64,000 bases of DNA. It comes from Ailanthus altissimus (lineage: Eukaryota; Streptophyta; Magnoliopsida; Sapindales; Simaroubaceae). The stretch covers positions 14,222,501-14,286,500 of the forward strand of contig OX327684.1 in the NCBI GenBank assembly GCA_946807835.1, read 5' to 3'. Shown one piece after another: positions 39,480-50,881 of this stretch; within the stretch, counting starts at the first letter, position 1, and the number at the start of each line of letters is the position of its first letter. The notes beneath the pieces are model-generated. The model was not told the origin of the DNA. It searched no databases and saw only the letters and a program-made list of their open reading frames with translations. A program made the translations under genes and the position numbers.

Positions 39480-40260
39480 CCTTCATAACTCAGCCTAAAA
39501 AGGTAATTAAGTGGGATCCACATTAAGACACGTGTTGCTACTTAGTACTATGATTAGAGGTCGCGTCATTATGAATAAGTCACTACCATGTCATTATTGT
39601 ACCTACCAGAGGGTGCCACGTCAATAAAGTTCAAACTCTGTCGCATCATCATCGAGGCCCCCTCAATGATTTAGTTAGAGCCACATCAGTTGATGACTAG
39701 ACTAGAAGATAAGATATGATAAAAAAAAAATTCAAAGAGTTAATGGCAAGTTTGCACATCAGCAAATACATGCTCAAGTCCCCTGTTGACATACAAATCA
39801 AAAGTTGTCTAAAGTTAACAGATCCAACACTAAATTCGTTGAGCTCATGATAACAAAGTCTGCATATTACTTAATACTTTCAAATTCACTTACCAGAACT
39901 GACTACTCTAAAAAGCACACAATTAAGAAGATACTTAGTACTCCAAATATCAAGGAGGTCTAATTACCTTTCTATCCAATTTGAGTTAGCTCTCTAGAAT
40001 GCCCTTCTTGAAATGGATAATTCTCCAATCGTATATCACCATGTGACACCCTTGAGGGTAATCTCCAAACTGACTTCCTCCAAACTCAAGTTTTATCTTT
40101 GATTTTGATTATAAGTGAGAGAGAATTTGAACTAAGATAATAATTTTAGTAAGAGAAAATTATCTGTACTTTCTCTTTAAACTTTACATTTTCTCTAAGG
40201 GCAAAAATCCTATAGACATAATCACCACAGAGCCACCATATGACTTAAGCATCAAAGGGT
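39480..40260 (+). repeat. Dispersed repeat, copy a
   Basis: It is collinear with 52070-52632 followed by 60013 onward. Shared text includes cgtcattatga(c/a)taagtcac, aac(a)tggttactctaaaaag against aactgactactctaaaaag, and gagttagctctctagaatg. The join across the copia insertion is also shared: gagggtaatctccaa here against tagggataatctccatg there. It may be an LTR or promoter-like part of an older element, because copy b continues into a TATA-like cactataaaaagc near 60056. The family is not identified. Confidence 0.65.
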
Positions 40261-40505
40261 TGTCGTCAGTCACCTCGCTAGTGCCTACCATTGACCTCAT
40301 ATTTTTTATGTTCCTTAGATCTCCTTAGTTTTCCTAGCACACAAACTTGTCTTCAGCTTAGTTCCTACTTAGTTCTGGTTTCCATATGCCAAATCGAGAG
40401 GTCCAAGCCTAGCTCTTACATCGAAAAGCCCAACAACTCGAATTTCTTTTACTCTGCATTCCTCACAATGTTTGAGGTTGAACCCTTAACCGAAATTCAT
40501 CCCCA

Positions 40506-40508
<3 letters not shown>

Positions 40509-40539
<31 letters not shown>
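40509..40539. repeat. (AT)n microsatellite
   Basis: About 15 uninterrupted AT repeats, likely polymorphic in length. Confidence 0.95.
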
Positions 40540-40543
<4 letters not shown>

Positions 40544-40575
40544 AACACTTTGATGATTATAAATTATTAAATTAT

Positions 40576-41564
40576 GGAGTATTTTTATAGGTGTTTCTGA
40601 AGTTTGGCTTAAAATCAGGAGCGTTATAAAGGTTTGGAAAATAGTTTCTAATGCTTTTATTATTGAGAGATGGTATGGAATATTTCAAAAAATTTATAAA
40701 ATGATTATTATACCCTTATTTATTATCTTCTTAATTTATTTTGATTATTTTGGTAATCTCTTTTTTTTTTCTTTGAGTACGAAAATAAAAATATTTTTAT
40801 TTTTATTATTTATTTAAAAGATTTTTTTTCAATTTTGGTACTTTAATTTTTTTTTTACTTGAGTACTAAAATAAAATAATTTAACAAATGTATAATTATA
40901 AGTTAAATTTTGAAATAAGTACAATTAACTATATTGTGAAACGTGATTTTTATGAATATATATAAAATTAACTTTTTAACTATTCAAATTAATATATTTC
41001 ATTATCTATTAAGAAAATATATAAAATTCTTTTTTATTTATTTTTTATTTTACTTTATTACCAAATTAGTTATACATTTACATGAGATGGATGATCAAAT
41101 CATTCAATTCTTACATAGCTTATGCCCTGAAATTAAAGAGGAATTATTATTTATAATTTTAAAACTTATTTAAAATTATATTTTTATTGTAAACTTCAAT
41201 TAAGATTAAAATAGTTTAAATTTTAAACAAATGTTAAAAAAATAAAAATATAAAATATTTTGTTTAATTTTTTATTTTAGTACTCAAGTAAAAAAAATAG
41301 AGTACCAAAATTAGAAAAAATATATTTTAAATAATAAATTTTTTGTAAAAAAATATTTTTTATTTTAGTACTTAAGTAAAAAAAAAATGAAAGTATCAAA
41401 ATAACCCCAAAAATAATGAACAAGAGTATAATAGTTATTTTATAAAAAAATTTAAAATATTTTATTGCATCTCTCAATAATATGAACATTAAAAATTATT
41501 TTTTAAACTTCAGAGACACCCTTAATTTTAAGTCAAATTTTAACAATATCTATAAAAATACCCC
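40576..41564. mobile_element. Non-autonomous Mutator-like element with long inverted repeats
   Basis: The left end GGAGTATTTTTATAGGTG and the right end (reverse complement) GGGGTATTTTTATAGATA start imperfect inverted repeats of roughly 250-300 bp. Both arms contain tctgaagttt, attattgagagatg and, further in, stretches with ttgagtac and ttaagtac. Flanks are TTAAATTAT (40567-40575) and TTAAATTTT (41565-41573), a 9-bp duplication with one change, as expected for Mutator-like elements. The 989-bp element encodes no transposase. A small open frame in the middle (40943-41173) is extremely AT-rich and probably meaningless. Confidence 0.8.
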
Positions 41565-42941
41565 TTAAATTTTATATATAAACAAATACTTTGATGATAA
41601 AAAAAATTATTAAATTTATAAAATAAAATGGAAAGCTTATCATTTAAGATATAACATCCTTATCCAATCCAATAGTTAACCTCATGTCTTGTGTATCAAT
41701 AATGCCATTAATGTAACCAACTCCTTTTTAGGTGTGTGGATGAAATTTGGATGGGGTCCAAGCTATGAATATGAATGATTTGATTTCTCTCGAGGCTTCC
41801 GTTCAAGGGATCCAATCCAACCTGACTTTGAGTAATTATACTAATAAATGCGCAACTCTAGGAGAGAGTTATGCATGTCATATCTCTTAATCAATTAATT
41901 AAAAACTATTAGTGTTACACAAATATTAGTTTATATGCTTCATTTTAATTTATTTTATAAATTTTTATATTTTATATAACTAATATTTACATAACATATT
42001 AATTTAAATGAAAAATTTATAAAAACTTTATGTCTAATATTACTCTTAAAAAAAATTTAATATTCAAACAAAAATATATTAAATGAAAGAAGTATGGTGC
42101 TCTTAGAAGCATGCTAGACTTTCTCCTATAATAGAGCTGAAAAAAAAATCGCAAATTAAGGAGATTCATAGAATATAATTTTAGCGTGATAAGAAAAAAA
42201 AAATTGATATTAGAAGTTGAAGTTCTCTTGATTGGCACTATCTTGATGCATAAGTCTATGAATATAAAATGACTAATTCGAGAAATAATAAGATTTTATG
42301 GATGCATGATAGTGTTTGGTTTCTAGAAAAATATGTTTGTGATAATAAACTATTGATTCAATCAAACAATGAAATATATTTAAATTTTTAAAAGAGACAT
42401 TTCATGAATATTTCAGTTGCATATGAGTTTATTAAACTCATTCAAATAAGAAGGATTCGATGCGGACATGTTCACGCAAACTCCTGAGCTTCTTCATACA
42501 CTGATTGGGCATGCCAAATTTGAGCCCAACAAAAGTTAAGTGAAATTTCCTCAATATTATTTTACTAAATGTAGATTTGTACGTGTTTTGATAATTATAT
42601 AATGTAATTTTTATGATGGCTAAATGACGTTTTCTAATTAAAACTATGTACAAATTGATATGTAGGCATTTATACCGAAAACTAAGTTTAAAATTAACAA
42701 ATGAAAAGAAAAACAATTGATTAAATGTCATTATTTTAAAAAAGAAACATTATTTTTGTTAAATTTCGGACACATTTTAAAATTGAATAAAAGATTGATT
42801 AAATGTCATTCAAAATAAGACTGCCTAAAAAAATCGATTTACATGTTTATTTCCCAAAAGAAAAAAGAAAGTTTGCAACTTGCAAGGAGTTAATGACTAT
42901 GGCCCATATTGGCAAATAAGGCTACAGAGATGTCATTAAAG
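41565..42941. other. Intergenic stretch downstream of the AP2 gene
   Basis: AT-rich, with no supported gene. It contains a repeat of acaaatactttgatgat (41583) that also flanks the left side of the Mutator-like element, and a foldback at 41913-41996. Confidence 0.5.
41913..41996. repeat. Short foldback, possible MITE
   Basis: TGTTACACAAATATTAG at the left pairs with the right end, whose reverse complement is TGTTATGTAAATATTAG. This gives an 84-base hairpin with a stem of about 23 pairs and few mismatches. Flanks CTATTAG and TATTAAT might be a decayed target duplication. The loop is pure A/T. Confidence 0.45.
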
Positions 42942-42965
42942 TATATATATATATATATATATATT
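42942..42965. repeat. (TA)n microsatellite
   Basis: About 12 TA repeats some 160 bases beyond the stop codon of the AP2 gene, near its expected 3' end. Confidence 0.92.
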
Positions 42966-43123
42966 CAAGCATTACAACAACTTTTGCTTGCAATTGAAAT
43001 AAATACAAGCTTTAAAAACTACTGTAATATTTGCTCCATTTTCAAATCTTCTGCTCACCTAACTTTCTAGAGAGCAAAATGAAGATGATGACAACAAGCT
43101 GTGTTGCAGTGAACACTTAAATT

Positions 43124-46094
43124 TTAGCTTCCGCAGTTGTAGAAACGAGAAGTGTTGCTTGGGGCAGATGTGTTTGGTGTTGCCAAAAACATGTTGCGGA
43201 CAGCACTGGTAGCTGAAGATGTAGTGCAAGTGGAAGAAGAGAATCCTGATGATGCTGCAATAGATAACACTGGCATTGCTGCAATATTGCCGTTGCTGGG
43301 CATTTGCCATGCCCAGTTTGCAAATTGCGGCGAAGAAACAGTTTGAACCCTCTTCTCTTGAGCCCTTTCCTGTTATATCTATAAAAATTCATCAACAACA
43401 TTCATATGTATATATATATAGTCCAAAAGATGAAATATATGAGTTTAAAAAATCCTGTTTATGTACTATTGTGTCACACATTAAGGAAGTCTCACCCTCT
43501 TGGGAACGAGAGGACTTAGGAAATACGGAATTTGACTAAGGGTGCGTTTGGACTTTGGATATTGTGATGCTGTGACTGTAAGTCAGAGCTAATGTAGAGT
43601 GGAAGCACTAGCTACCAAGTAGTAGGCAGATGTTTGAAAACACTAACTACTAAAGTGTTTTACTGATGTGCTTTCTAAAGTTAAAACAGAAGTACAAGAA
43701 TGCTAAATAGGTCCTAAAACTAATTGCATTTTTTTGTTAACGAGGGATGAAGAAATGGAAGAGGTGTACCTCATAATTCTGCAGAAATATGCCGGCGAAT
43801 TTTGAAGGGTGTTCAGGTGCCATTGCTAGGCCATGATGGCGATGTAGTTGCATAGTCATAGTGGCATTAGAAGAGCTCTCAAGCTGTTAATCATAAGAGA
43901 AAAGAGACTCAGAGTCCTGAAGAGCAACCCAATCTGAATCTGCACAAGGGCTGATACTAGCCACACTGGAAAAAGCACAGAAGATGGGCAATTTTGCATA
44001 GGCAATTTTCTGGAATATTACCAATGGTCTTTCTTTGTTGGGCATTTCACAAGCATCACAACCAAAATGGAAATTAGTCCCTGGATTTCCATTTCCATTT
44101 CCATTTGAAGGCTGAAAAATTCCAAGGCTCAAATCAAGATTGGGGCAGTCACTGCCTGCAATTTATTTATCAAACAGAAACTTGCTTCATTATTGTAAAT
44201 AACAATTATTAAGCAGAAAATCAAGCATATAACACATAGAACCAATCAATACCTCCATTGTTGGAATTTAAAACCACATTCTCCCCTTCATAATCACTTG
44301 GCTCAAAGTTGGTCACTGCTTCTCTTCCATTATACTTGATAGCAGCTTTATCATAAGCCCTATATTCAGAAGATACAAATCTAGAATTTTCAGACACCCA
44401 TTTCTGAGTCAGATTTTTCTGAGTAAAATTGGTTTCAGAAAATAAGAATTTATGATCACAAGGACCTTGCAGCTTCTACTTCGTTGTCGAATAACCCAAG
44501 ATAAATATACCTGCGAGCACCCATCATACATAATTTCAAAAGGAGATGCCTAACCACTATTTCTCTCTTCTAAAATTTTGTCAATTTTTTAAGTTTCTAA
44601 TAGAAGTAGAACTTAGCCAGAGAATAACAACAATTACAAGCCAATTTTTTCACCACTAAAATTCAGCATCTTACACTATAACCATGAATAAAGACAATGA
44701 AATTTCAGTTAATAATGGGATTGATTCTCACTTCTTGCCGAGCAGCTGTCCCATTCTAGCTTCCCATCTACCACATTTGTGCAACGTTACACCTCTGTAT
44801 TTTGAGCTTCCTCTTGCAAATCCAGTGCTTTTCCGACGAAGAGTTAGCACAAATTCTTCCTTGGATAGATGTTTCATCTGCAGGTCATAATTCAAGTTGC
44901 AAAGAATTAATATGCGAAACAAAATCTAGAATCCAAAAGATATTTAATATTAGATAGTGATTAAATAGGTGAATTATGGGATTTACCTGTTTCATATCTT
45001 CTTCATAATCACTTAAATTGAAATTAAGATCAGCATCAACTCCTCTGAACTTAATTGCAGCCCGATCATATGCTCTGAATTCATAAGATCCGTGTTCAGA
45101 AAACTTCACATGAAGCACCCAATTTTAACACCCCCCCCAAAAAAAAGAAAGAAAGAAAAAAAGCACGAAGTTTATAATTTCTCATTGAATTAAAGTAAAG
45201 ATAAAAGAAAGATTCTCACCTGGCTGCAGCATGGTCGGTGTCAAATCCACCTGACAACAAGTTCATAATAATAATAATCAACAATCATCCAAGTTACTAA
45301 AAAAAATAAAAAACAGATACACAAAACAACAATTTTCTCAGAACAAGTTTCTACTTACCCAAATAAACTTGCTTCCCACAATCCCTGCATACAATGAAAC
45401 AACAAATTTAAATCAAACTAATGAATATTTCAATAAATAATTAAAACATATTATGGATATGATCGTATCATCACCATATATGTGATTCCCATCTGCTTGT
45501 TCTTCGATAAAACGTGACACCTCGATAATGAGAGCTTCTTGACCTGGGCCCTCTTCTGCTTTTCTTTGCTTGCGGCTGCTTTTGCTGCAAAGCTTTAAGC
45601 TCTTGCTCGCCACCGCCAGTGCTAGGTTCAGCAGAAGATAAATTGAACCACTGAGTCCTTGAAATCGAGCTCACCGCCGCAAACTCCGCTTCTCCATCAC
45701 GCTTTTCTCCGGTCACCGGAAAAAGTTCCCGCGTGACAAGAGCTTGTGACAAAGACGAGGAAGTGGGATTATTGTACTTATCATCATATCCTTGCGGGAT
45801 TGTTATTGCCTTTTCATTTGTGATAATATTTAGTTTATGTTTTGTTAAGATGTCGAAAATGAACGAGGAGTTAACGTTGTTCGAAGAGTTTTCATCTCCA
45901 ACGTTAGCCGGAGCTTCGTCACAGTTGATTATGGAGGAGTTTGAAGTGCCCGAATCTTCCATTTGCGTTCTCAAAGCTTCCTGCTGCAGCTTTTGATCAA
46001 CATCTGTTATCATCATCACCGTCATATTCTTTTTCATGTCATCACAAACGGATGAAGATTCAGAAGAAACAATATCAAGGTTGAGATCCAACAT
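43124..46094 (-). CDS. RAP2-7: AP2-family transcription factor, TOE1/RAP2-7 type, miR172 target
   Basis: A nuclear DNA-binding repressor of the euAP2 group; family members delay flowering and phase change. Coding exons, in transcript order: 46094-45475, 45384-45359, 45250-45220, 45074-44987, 44877-44732, 44510-44466, 44359-44253, 44155-44022, 43883-43770, 43369-43124. All phases join and give 518 residues. An N-terminal MLDLNLDI repressor-like motif is followed by ELFPVTG and WFNLS motifs and a basic [12 protein letters not shown] signal (177-188). AP2 domain 1 is about 189-247 ([29 protein letters not shown]) and AP2 domain 2 about 281-340 ([26 protein letters not shown]). LDLSLGI at 361-367 is an EAR-type motif. 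The SSHYRG and DYEEDMKQ variants favour TOE1/RAP2-7 over AP2 itself. The start is MLDLNL, as in relatives; an upstream in-frame ATG at 46253 overlaps the TATA region. Odd points: donor GTCCTT after exon 6, and Ser199-200 and Leu300 variants in the AP2 domains. Confidence 0.93.
43240..43260 (-). promoter_or_regulatory. miR172 target site in the last exon
   Basis: The plus strand here reads agaatcctgatgatgctgca plus one a, almost miR172 itself (AGAAUCUUGAUGAUGCUGCA plus U). The transcript therefore pairs over 21 nt with one G:U pair and one mismatch at the outer end. It encodes IAASSGF (residues 474-480), the usual place in euAP2 proteins. In this family miR172 represses by both translational block and cleavage. 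Confidence 0.95.
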
Positions 46095-46256
46095 ATCTTT
46101 TTGCCTTGTTCTTAACTTAAACACCTGATCTTTAGCGGAAAAAAAAAAGTGAGAGAGGTTTACACAAGTAAAAGCAAATACGCAAACCCCATTTAATGAA
46201 CGATGTTTTTGCTCAATAAAGTTGAACAAGGACACAAAACGCGTTGATGACAAAAA

Positions 46257-46264
46257 TATTTATA
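46257..46264 (-). promoter_or_regulatory. TATA box of the AP2 gene
   Basis: TATAAATA on the minus strand, inside ctgtctataaatattt, about 163 bases before the start codon. A CT-rich tract (ctccctctctctgtc) lies just upstream, as in many plant core promoters. Transcription would begin near 46230, giving an untranslated leader of about 135 bases unless a leader intron is spliced at the cag near 46125. Confidence 0.6.
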
Positions 46265-49200
46265 GACAGAGAGAGGGAGTTTCTTTCAATGTGTAACGGT
46301 TGATGGGCAAGCTAGAGAAGAAGAAGGAGAATATGAGAAGAAAAGGCAAAAGTGTGAAATTGAAGGTGGTGAAACAATGGCCATCTGTCAGGTTGTGCGG
46401 ACAAATGGAGGAAGCGAAGATAAAGAGAAGAGAATATGAGAGACCCGAGAGAGAGAGTCAGGTCCAATGTAACTGGCAGTTGAAATTCGATTGGCTAAAA
46501 AGGGTTAAGAAATGGAACAGTGAAGTTAGCTGAGCTAGCATTGTTTTTTGCCCCCCACTTTCCTTTTTTGGAATGGTCATCCTTCTTTTTTTTTTCTTTT
46601 AATATATTTATATATATTTCAATAATTTATTACAATGTTTGATTTGCTGTTATTAATAAAGAAGATTAATATGATTAAGTTCATAATTACTGTTGAAAAT
46701 AAATAAATAAACTAATGCCATGATTCTTGTGTTTTTAATCCTTGATTATTTTTATGCCGACTCATATTATAGATTACTCTTCAAAATAATAATTCTTTAA
46801 AATACATGTTATTTACATTTTAATGAAATGTAGTTATTCGCATTTAATTTTTTTTTATTCTTTGTACATCATTTATATGAATAAGTATATAAAATATAAT
46901 ATAAAAAAATACATACAATATTTGTTTATATAAATATTGACATGACGTAGTTACATTTTTACTGTGAAACTCTAATAATTAATATTATTTATTTAAGGAC
47001 TTTTTTTCTGGCTTATATTTTTATGTAATAAATTTGTATTTGATAATTCGTAAAAAGAATTTGTCTGTATTTTGTTTACTCCAAATGGGACGTATTTCTT
47101 AATTGTTTGACGGTAAATTCACATGAATCATCATTTTAGGTAGCCGCGTTCAACTTGGTCTGTCGGCCACCGATCCAAGGCAATATGCTCTTCTCAGTTC
47201 TCATCTCGTTTGAATTCTCACACCAAATTAACATTTTACAATACAGTAAGATATAAATTAAAATTCATGTTCTAAAATTACTACTAAGTCCATGTCACTC
47301 CAGCTGTTCCGCGTGTCCATCAACAATAGGTGCTTAACAAATGGACGGAGATATTATAGCCTAATCTACGAAATCATGCGAGACAACGTTGACTATAACA
47401 TAAATAGAAGTATAGAACTTTTCAATCATCAGGACCGGACCGCTGATCTGTCATGTTGATCCGATCGCATATTTTCTTTTAAATAAATCCAACGGCTGGG
47501 CTGGGTTTTGTGGGCCAGAAAATCAAAACGTGGCTGAAAATGTCAAGTTGGGACCGCGGATTTGTTCAATAGGTGATGTGCAATGTACGTGATATTTCCT
47601 TAAAAATGATTTTATATTAGACCGAGTAAAAGACGGAGAAACCGACGACGAAACGTTTGTTTATACGGATTTTGTCCTGTACTGACGTGTACTTGACGGT
47701 TCACGGAGATGGACATATGGTGTTATGCTCGGACGCTAAATTAGTGTACTTGAGAATGTGAAGTTACTCTTTTTTTCTAGTATCACATTTGATTTAATTA
47801 TTAGAATGATCAGACTTGATTATTAAAAATCAGAATATATATATATATGAGTAAAAGAAGAAAAAATAACATTATATATTCATTCATTTTCTTTCCTCTC
47901 TAAGATTTAAAATCATAAAAAATATAATAATAATAATAATACCAATAATTAAAAAAAAAAAACGTTGTAACATATAAAGATACGATGGGCAACACCTTAG
48001 ATTATCCTGAGGCGAAAGAGGAGAATCACGTGTTTGATATACTAGCTAGGTGTCTCTTCTCTTTTATCAAAAGTCAGAAGTTAATGTCACCCTTGGACCA
48101 CAAAAACTGCAGCTATACAATGACATCTTTGATCCCTATTCCTTTAAATTACCTCTTTACCCATTAATAATTTAATTTTGAGAAAAATATTTGGTAACAT
48201 AAATGAAAATCAGACTCAAGCGCATTAATTTGTTTGCATTTGTCAAAATACAGTATTTTAATAATTGATTTTTGCTGATATGGTGGAAAATTAATCCAAT
48301 AAAGCCCATTGTTCCTTTATAATCATAATGTTATGAAGAAATCGATTTAATGAAAAGTTATTTATATTTAAAAAGTATTTAAGCGATTCAAATTATAAAT
48401 TGAATGTTTTGACTAGTTGGATCTTGCTTAAAGTTTTGAATCCAAGTAAACGGTACGACTGTAATAAAGAAAAAATTGGAATCTACTTATAAAATTAGTT
48501 GAATTTGTTTAATTATAATGCATATAAACCTTAGCCTATGTGAAATTTCATGAAAATGCATGCTCTAATGTTTGGAGTCTTCGTTAAACAAAAAAAATAA
48601 AAATTATTTGTCGATTATTATTATTATATTTTTAATAATATTACACATCTCAAATTATATTTTAAAATTTGTATTTCAAATAAAATGTTAAAAAAATTAT
48701 TGAATAAAAAAATAATATAATAAATAATTATAAAAATTAATCACTCAATAATTACTTAACACCTTATATAACTTTTAAACTCTATCAGTTATCTTTAAAA
48801 ATGTCAAAGATAATCTATAAATTCTCTAATGCTTCATAAAGTTGGCAATTAGTGAACATAATCTTTATAAACAAAAAGATAGAGATCTAGATTGTAGATA
48901 ATATTCTATTTTAGGTGTCTTTTTTTAATTTAAATTTTTGAGTTGATATTTTCATTTATTAATCTCATACAATTTAATGTTAAAATATTTAATGTCAAAA
49001 GAGTAGTATATATTGTTACTAATTCATCTAGGCTTTCTATCATTAGATTCAATGTAGTGAAAATTTATTTATGTTAGAAAATTTCCACTCTTTTTTTATA
49101 AATATTTTTTAATTATTTTAATCAATCTTGAAATCTTATTACAATTAATCTAATTTATTGACCTTAAATTGGTATGTATTTTAATATAAAAAAATGTTAA

Positions 49201-49740
49201 AATTATAAAGTTGAGATGTAAATTTTTTTATCTTAACTCATATTTTGACATATAATGTGTTTATTGTTTAATGGTATTGTTATCACTTACATAAAAAAAA
49301 TAACTAACTTTTTAATACGTGGTAATCAATAATTAGTGATATCTTTATACCATAATTTTGTAAGCATAACACTACTCATTTAATATTAACTTTGTATTGA
49401 TATTTAATTGATGAATAAATAAAAATATTTAATTGAAAAAAGTTATTGGAAATCTCTAATTGGTAAAAATTTAATGAATAACTACATTATAAATGTGAAC
49501 ACATTATTATTGATAAATTTGAACACAATGTTATTGGTGAAATAAGACAGAGAATTCAATATTTTGATTATCCCTTAATTATTGTCATTATTAGGTCGAT
49601 GGTTAAATAATTTATAAAATAACATTCGTAATAAATGTATGGGCGATTTTCATTTTTCTTAGGTGGGGAAGACATGTTATAGTCCACAAAAATAATTGTA
49701 AAAATTTAATAAGGGTATTATGGTAATATAAATAACAAGG
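46265..49740. other. Upstream intergenic region of the AP2 gene
   Basis: Bases 46300-46560 are purine-rich on the plus strand and probably promoter-proximal. Bases 46570-47100 and 48170-49740 are very AT-rich with no supported gene. Bases 47120-47760 are of higher complexity and might hold regulatory sites. A 60-codon open frame at 47985-48167 shows no domain I recognise and is not called. Confidence 0.45.
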
Positions 49741-49814
49741 CCTGGCCAACCACCATTTCAGCGAAGGAGAAATGATCATCGTCACATCAACAATGAAGAG
49801 AGAGAAACCATCAA

Positions 49815-50030
49815 CTAAAGAAGAATAACCCTACGGGGAAATCTGGGCTGTCGATTCGGCCCCATCAGAAGCCAAAAGTTGATTGCATCGATAACATCAA
49901 TATCGCCATTTGTTTTTTCAAGCAAGGACACAGTTCGTCCATTTGTATCAAATAAGTCCTCAATCTCCGAGAAACTGACTAGAATACCCTTTGGAGTTAA
50001 GCTTCTCACCCTGATACCAAATGGTCAAAC
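49815..50030 (-). pseudogene. Fragment of a retroelement or gene of unknown identity
   Basis: On the minus strand a 64-codon open frame (RSLTPKGILVSFSEIEDLF, then LLEKTNGDIDVIDAINF) is preceded by TTGGTATCAGGGTGAG. That resembles a methionine-tRNA primer site (TGGTATCAGAGC) and suggests the start of an LTR-element leader. Codon composition is less AT-rich than the surroundings. I do not recognise the protein. No LTR is evident upstream on the minus strand, so it may equally be a gene fragment. Confidence 0.3.
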
Positions 50031-50861
50031 TTCAATAATGTAAGGGCACATTTGGAATGAAGGACCTATATAGAACTAGAACAATTATTTCCTAATTTGG
50101 AAAAAAAGAGAAGAAATTCAAAGAATAAAATGTTCATATCTCATATTATTATTTTCCTTTCATTGATTTTCTATCGCACATCAAACTTTGCCTCATGGGG
50201 TAAGCTTTGTACCTTAAAAATCTCCTTTCTTATATTATTTTTTTCTTCCTATAATAGCAACCAAATCAACAAAGGAGTTGCCACTATTGGTATTAAGTGG
50301 AGAAAATGATTATTTAATTTGTTTTGTTGTGCTTGGTTGTATGAATATGATATCTCTTAAATGTCTATATTTATTAAAATTATGACTCTTTTAATTATTA
50401 CTTAACAATATTCAAATTAAAAAGCCGATTAAACCATCACAAATTAGACTCAATGTCATGTGATTTATAAGATATTTTTCATAATTTTTTTATTAAAAAA
50501 ATTGTAAAATATTAAAATAGGCGAGATAATAAAACAAAATTCAGAGAATAACTATATTCAAAGTGACTTACTTATTTATAACATTTTATTGATTGGTTAA
50601 TTTTTCAATAATATAATCTCCCAATAATATGTAACGGCAAATATAAAATAATATAAGTCAAAGCCACTCCATAGTAATAAAAAAAAAGTATACCCCAAGA
50701 ACTCGTGTGTAAATTTTATATAATTAACAAACTTTAATATATTAATATTAAATTGTCTTGTATTTCCTCGCATTCAAGCCATCGATTCCAAACGAGGATA
50801 AGGCAAGGTGGGCCAAATGGAAGGTGCATTAGTACATAAACGATAAAATGTTCATTTAATC

Positions 50862-50881
50862 CACGCGCGTTTAAGCGCGTG
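50862..50881. promoter_or_regulatory. CGCG-box inverted repeat
   Basis: CACGCGC and GCGCGTG form a perfect 7-bp inverted repeat around the loop GTTTAA. CACGCG-type boxes are known targets of plant CAMTA (calmodulin-binding) transcription factors. More CpG-rich words follow (gtgcgctcacgcc, cacgtcacgagcgcc to 50962). No gene start is visible nearby, so function is only a suggestion. Confidence 0.35.

Noticed and set aside
40943..41173. 76-codon open frame inside the Mutator-like element
   Set aside because: Extreme Phe/Ile/Leu/Lys content follows from AT-richness; no start context or homology.
43059..43401. Several open frames at the 3' end of the AP2 gene
   Set aside because: Only the frame read through exon 10 joins in phase with the other exons and has the family C-terminus; the others are frame shadows.
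45733..45996. 87-codon plus-strand open frame
   Set aside because: Antisense to exon 1 of the AP2 gene.
46095..46253. N-terminal extension of the AP2 protein from the upstream ATG at 46253
   Set aside because: The ATG overlaps the predicted TATA box, and relatives start at MLDLNL; the extension shows no conserved motif.
46300..46533. 77-codon lysine-rich plus-strand open frame
   Set aside because: Low-complexity purine-rich promoter sequence; no recognisable domain.
47985..48167. 60-codon plus-strand open frame after a tataaag
   Set aside because: Short, no domain, no sign of splicing or conservation; could not be supported.
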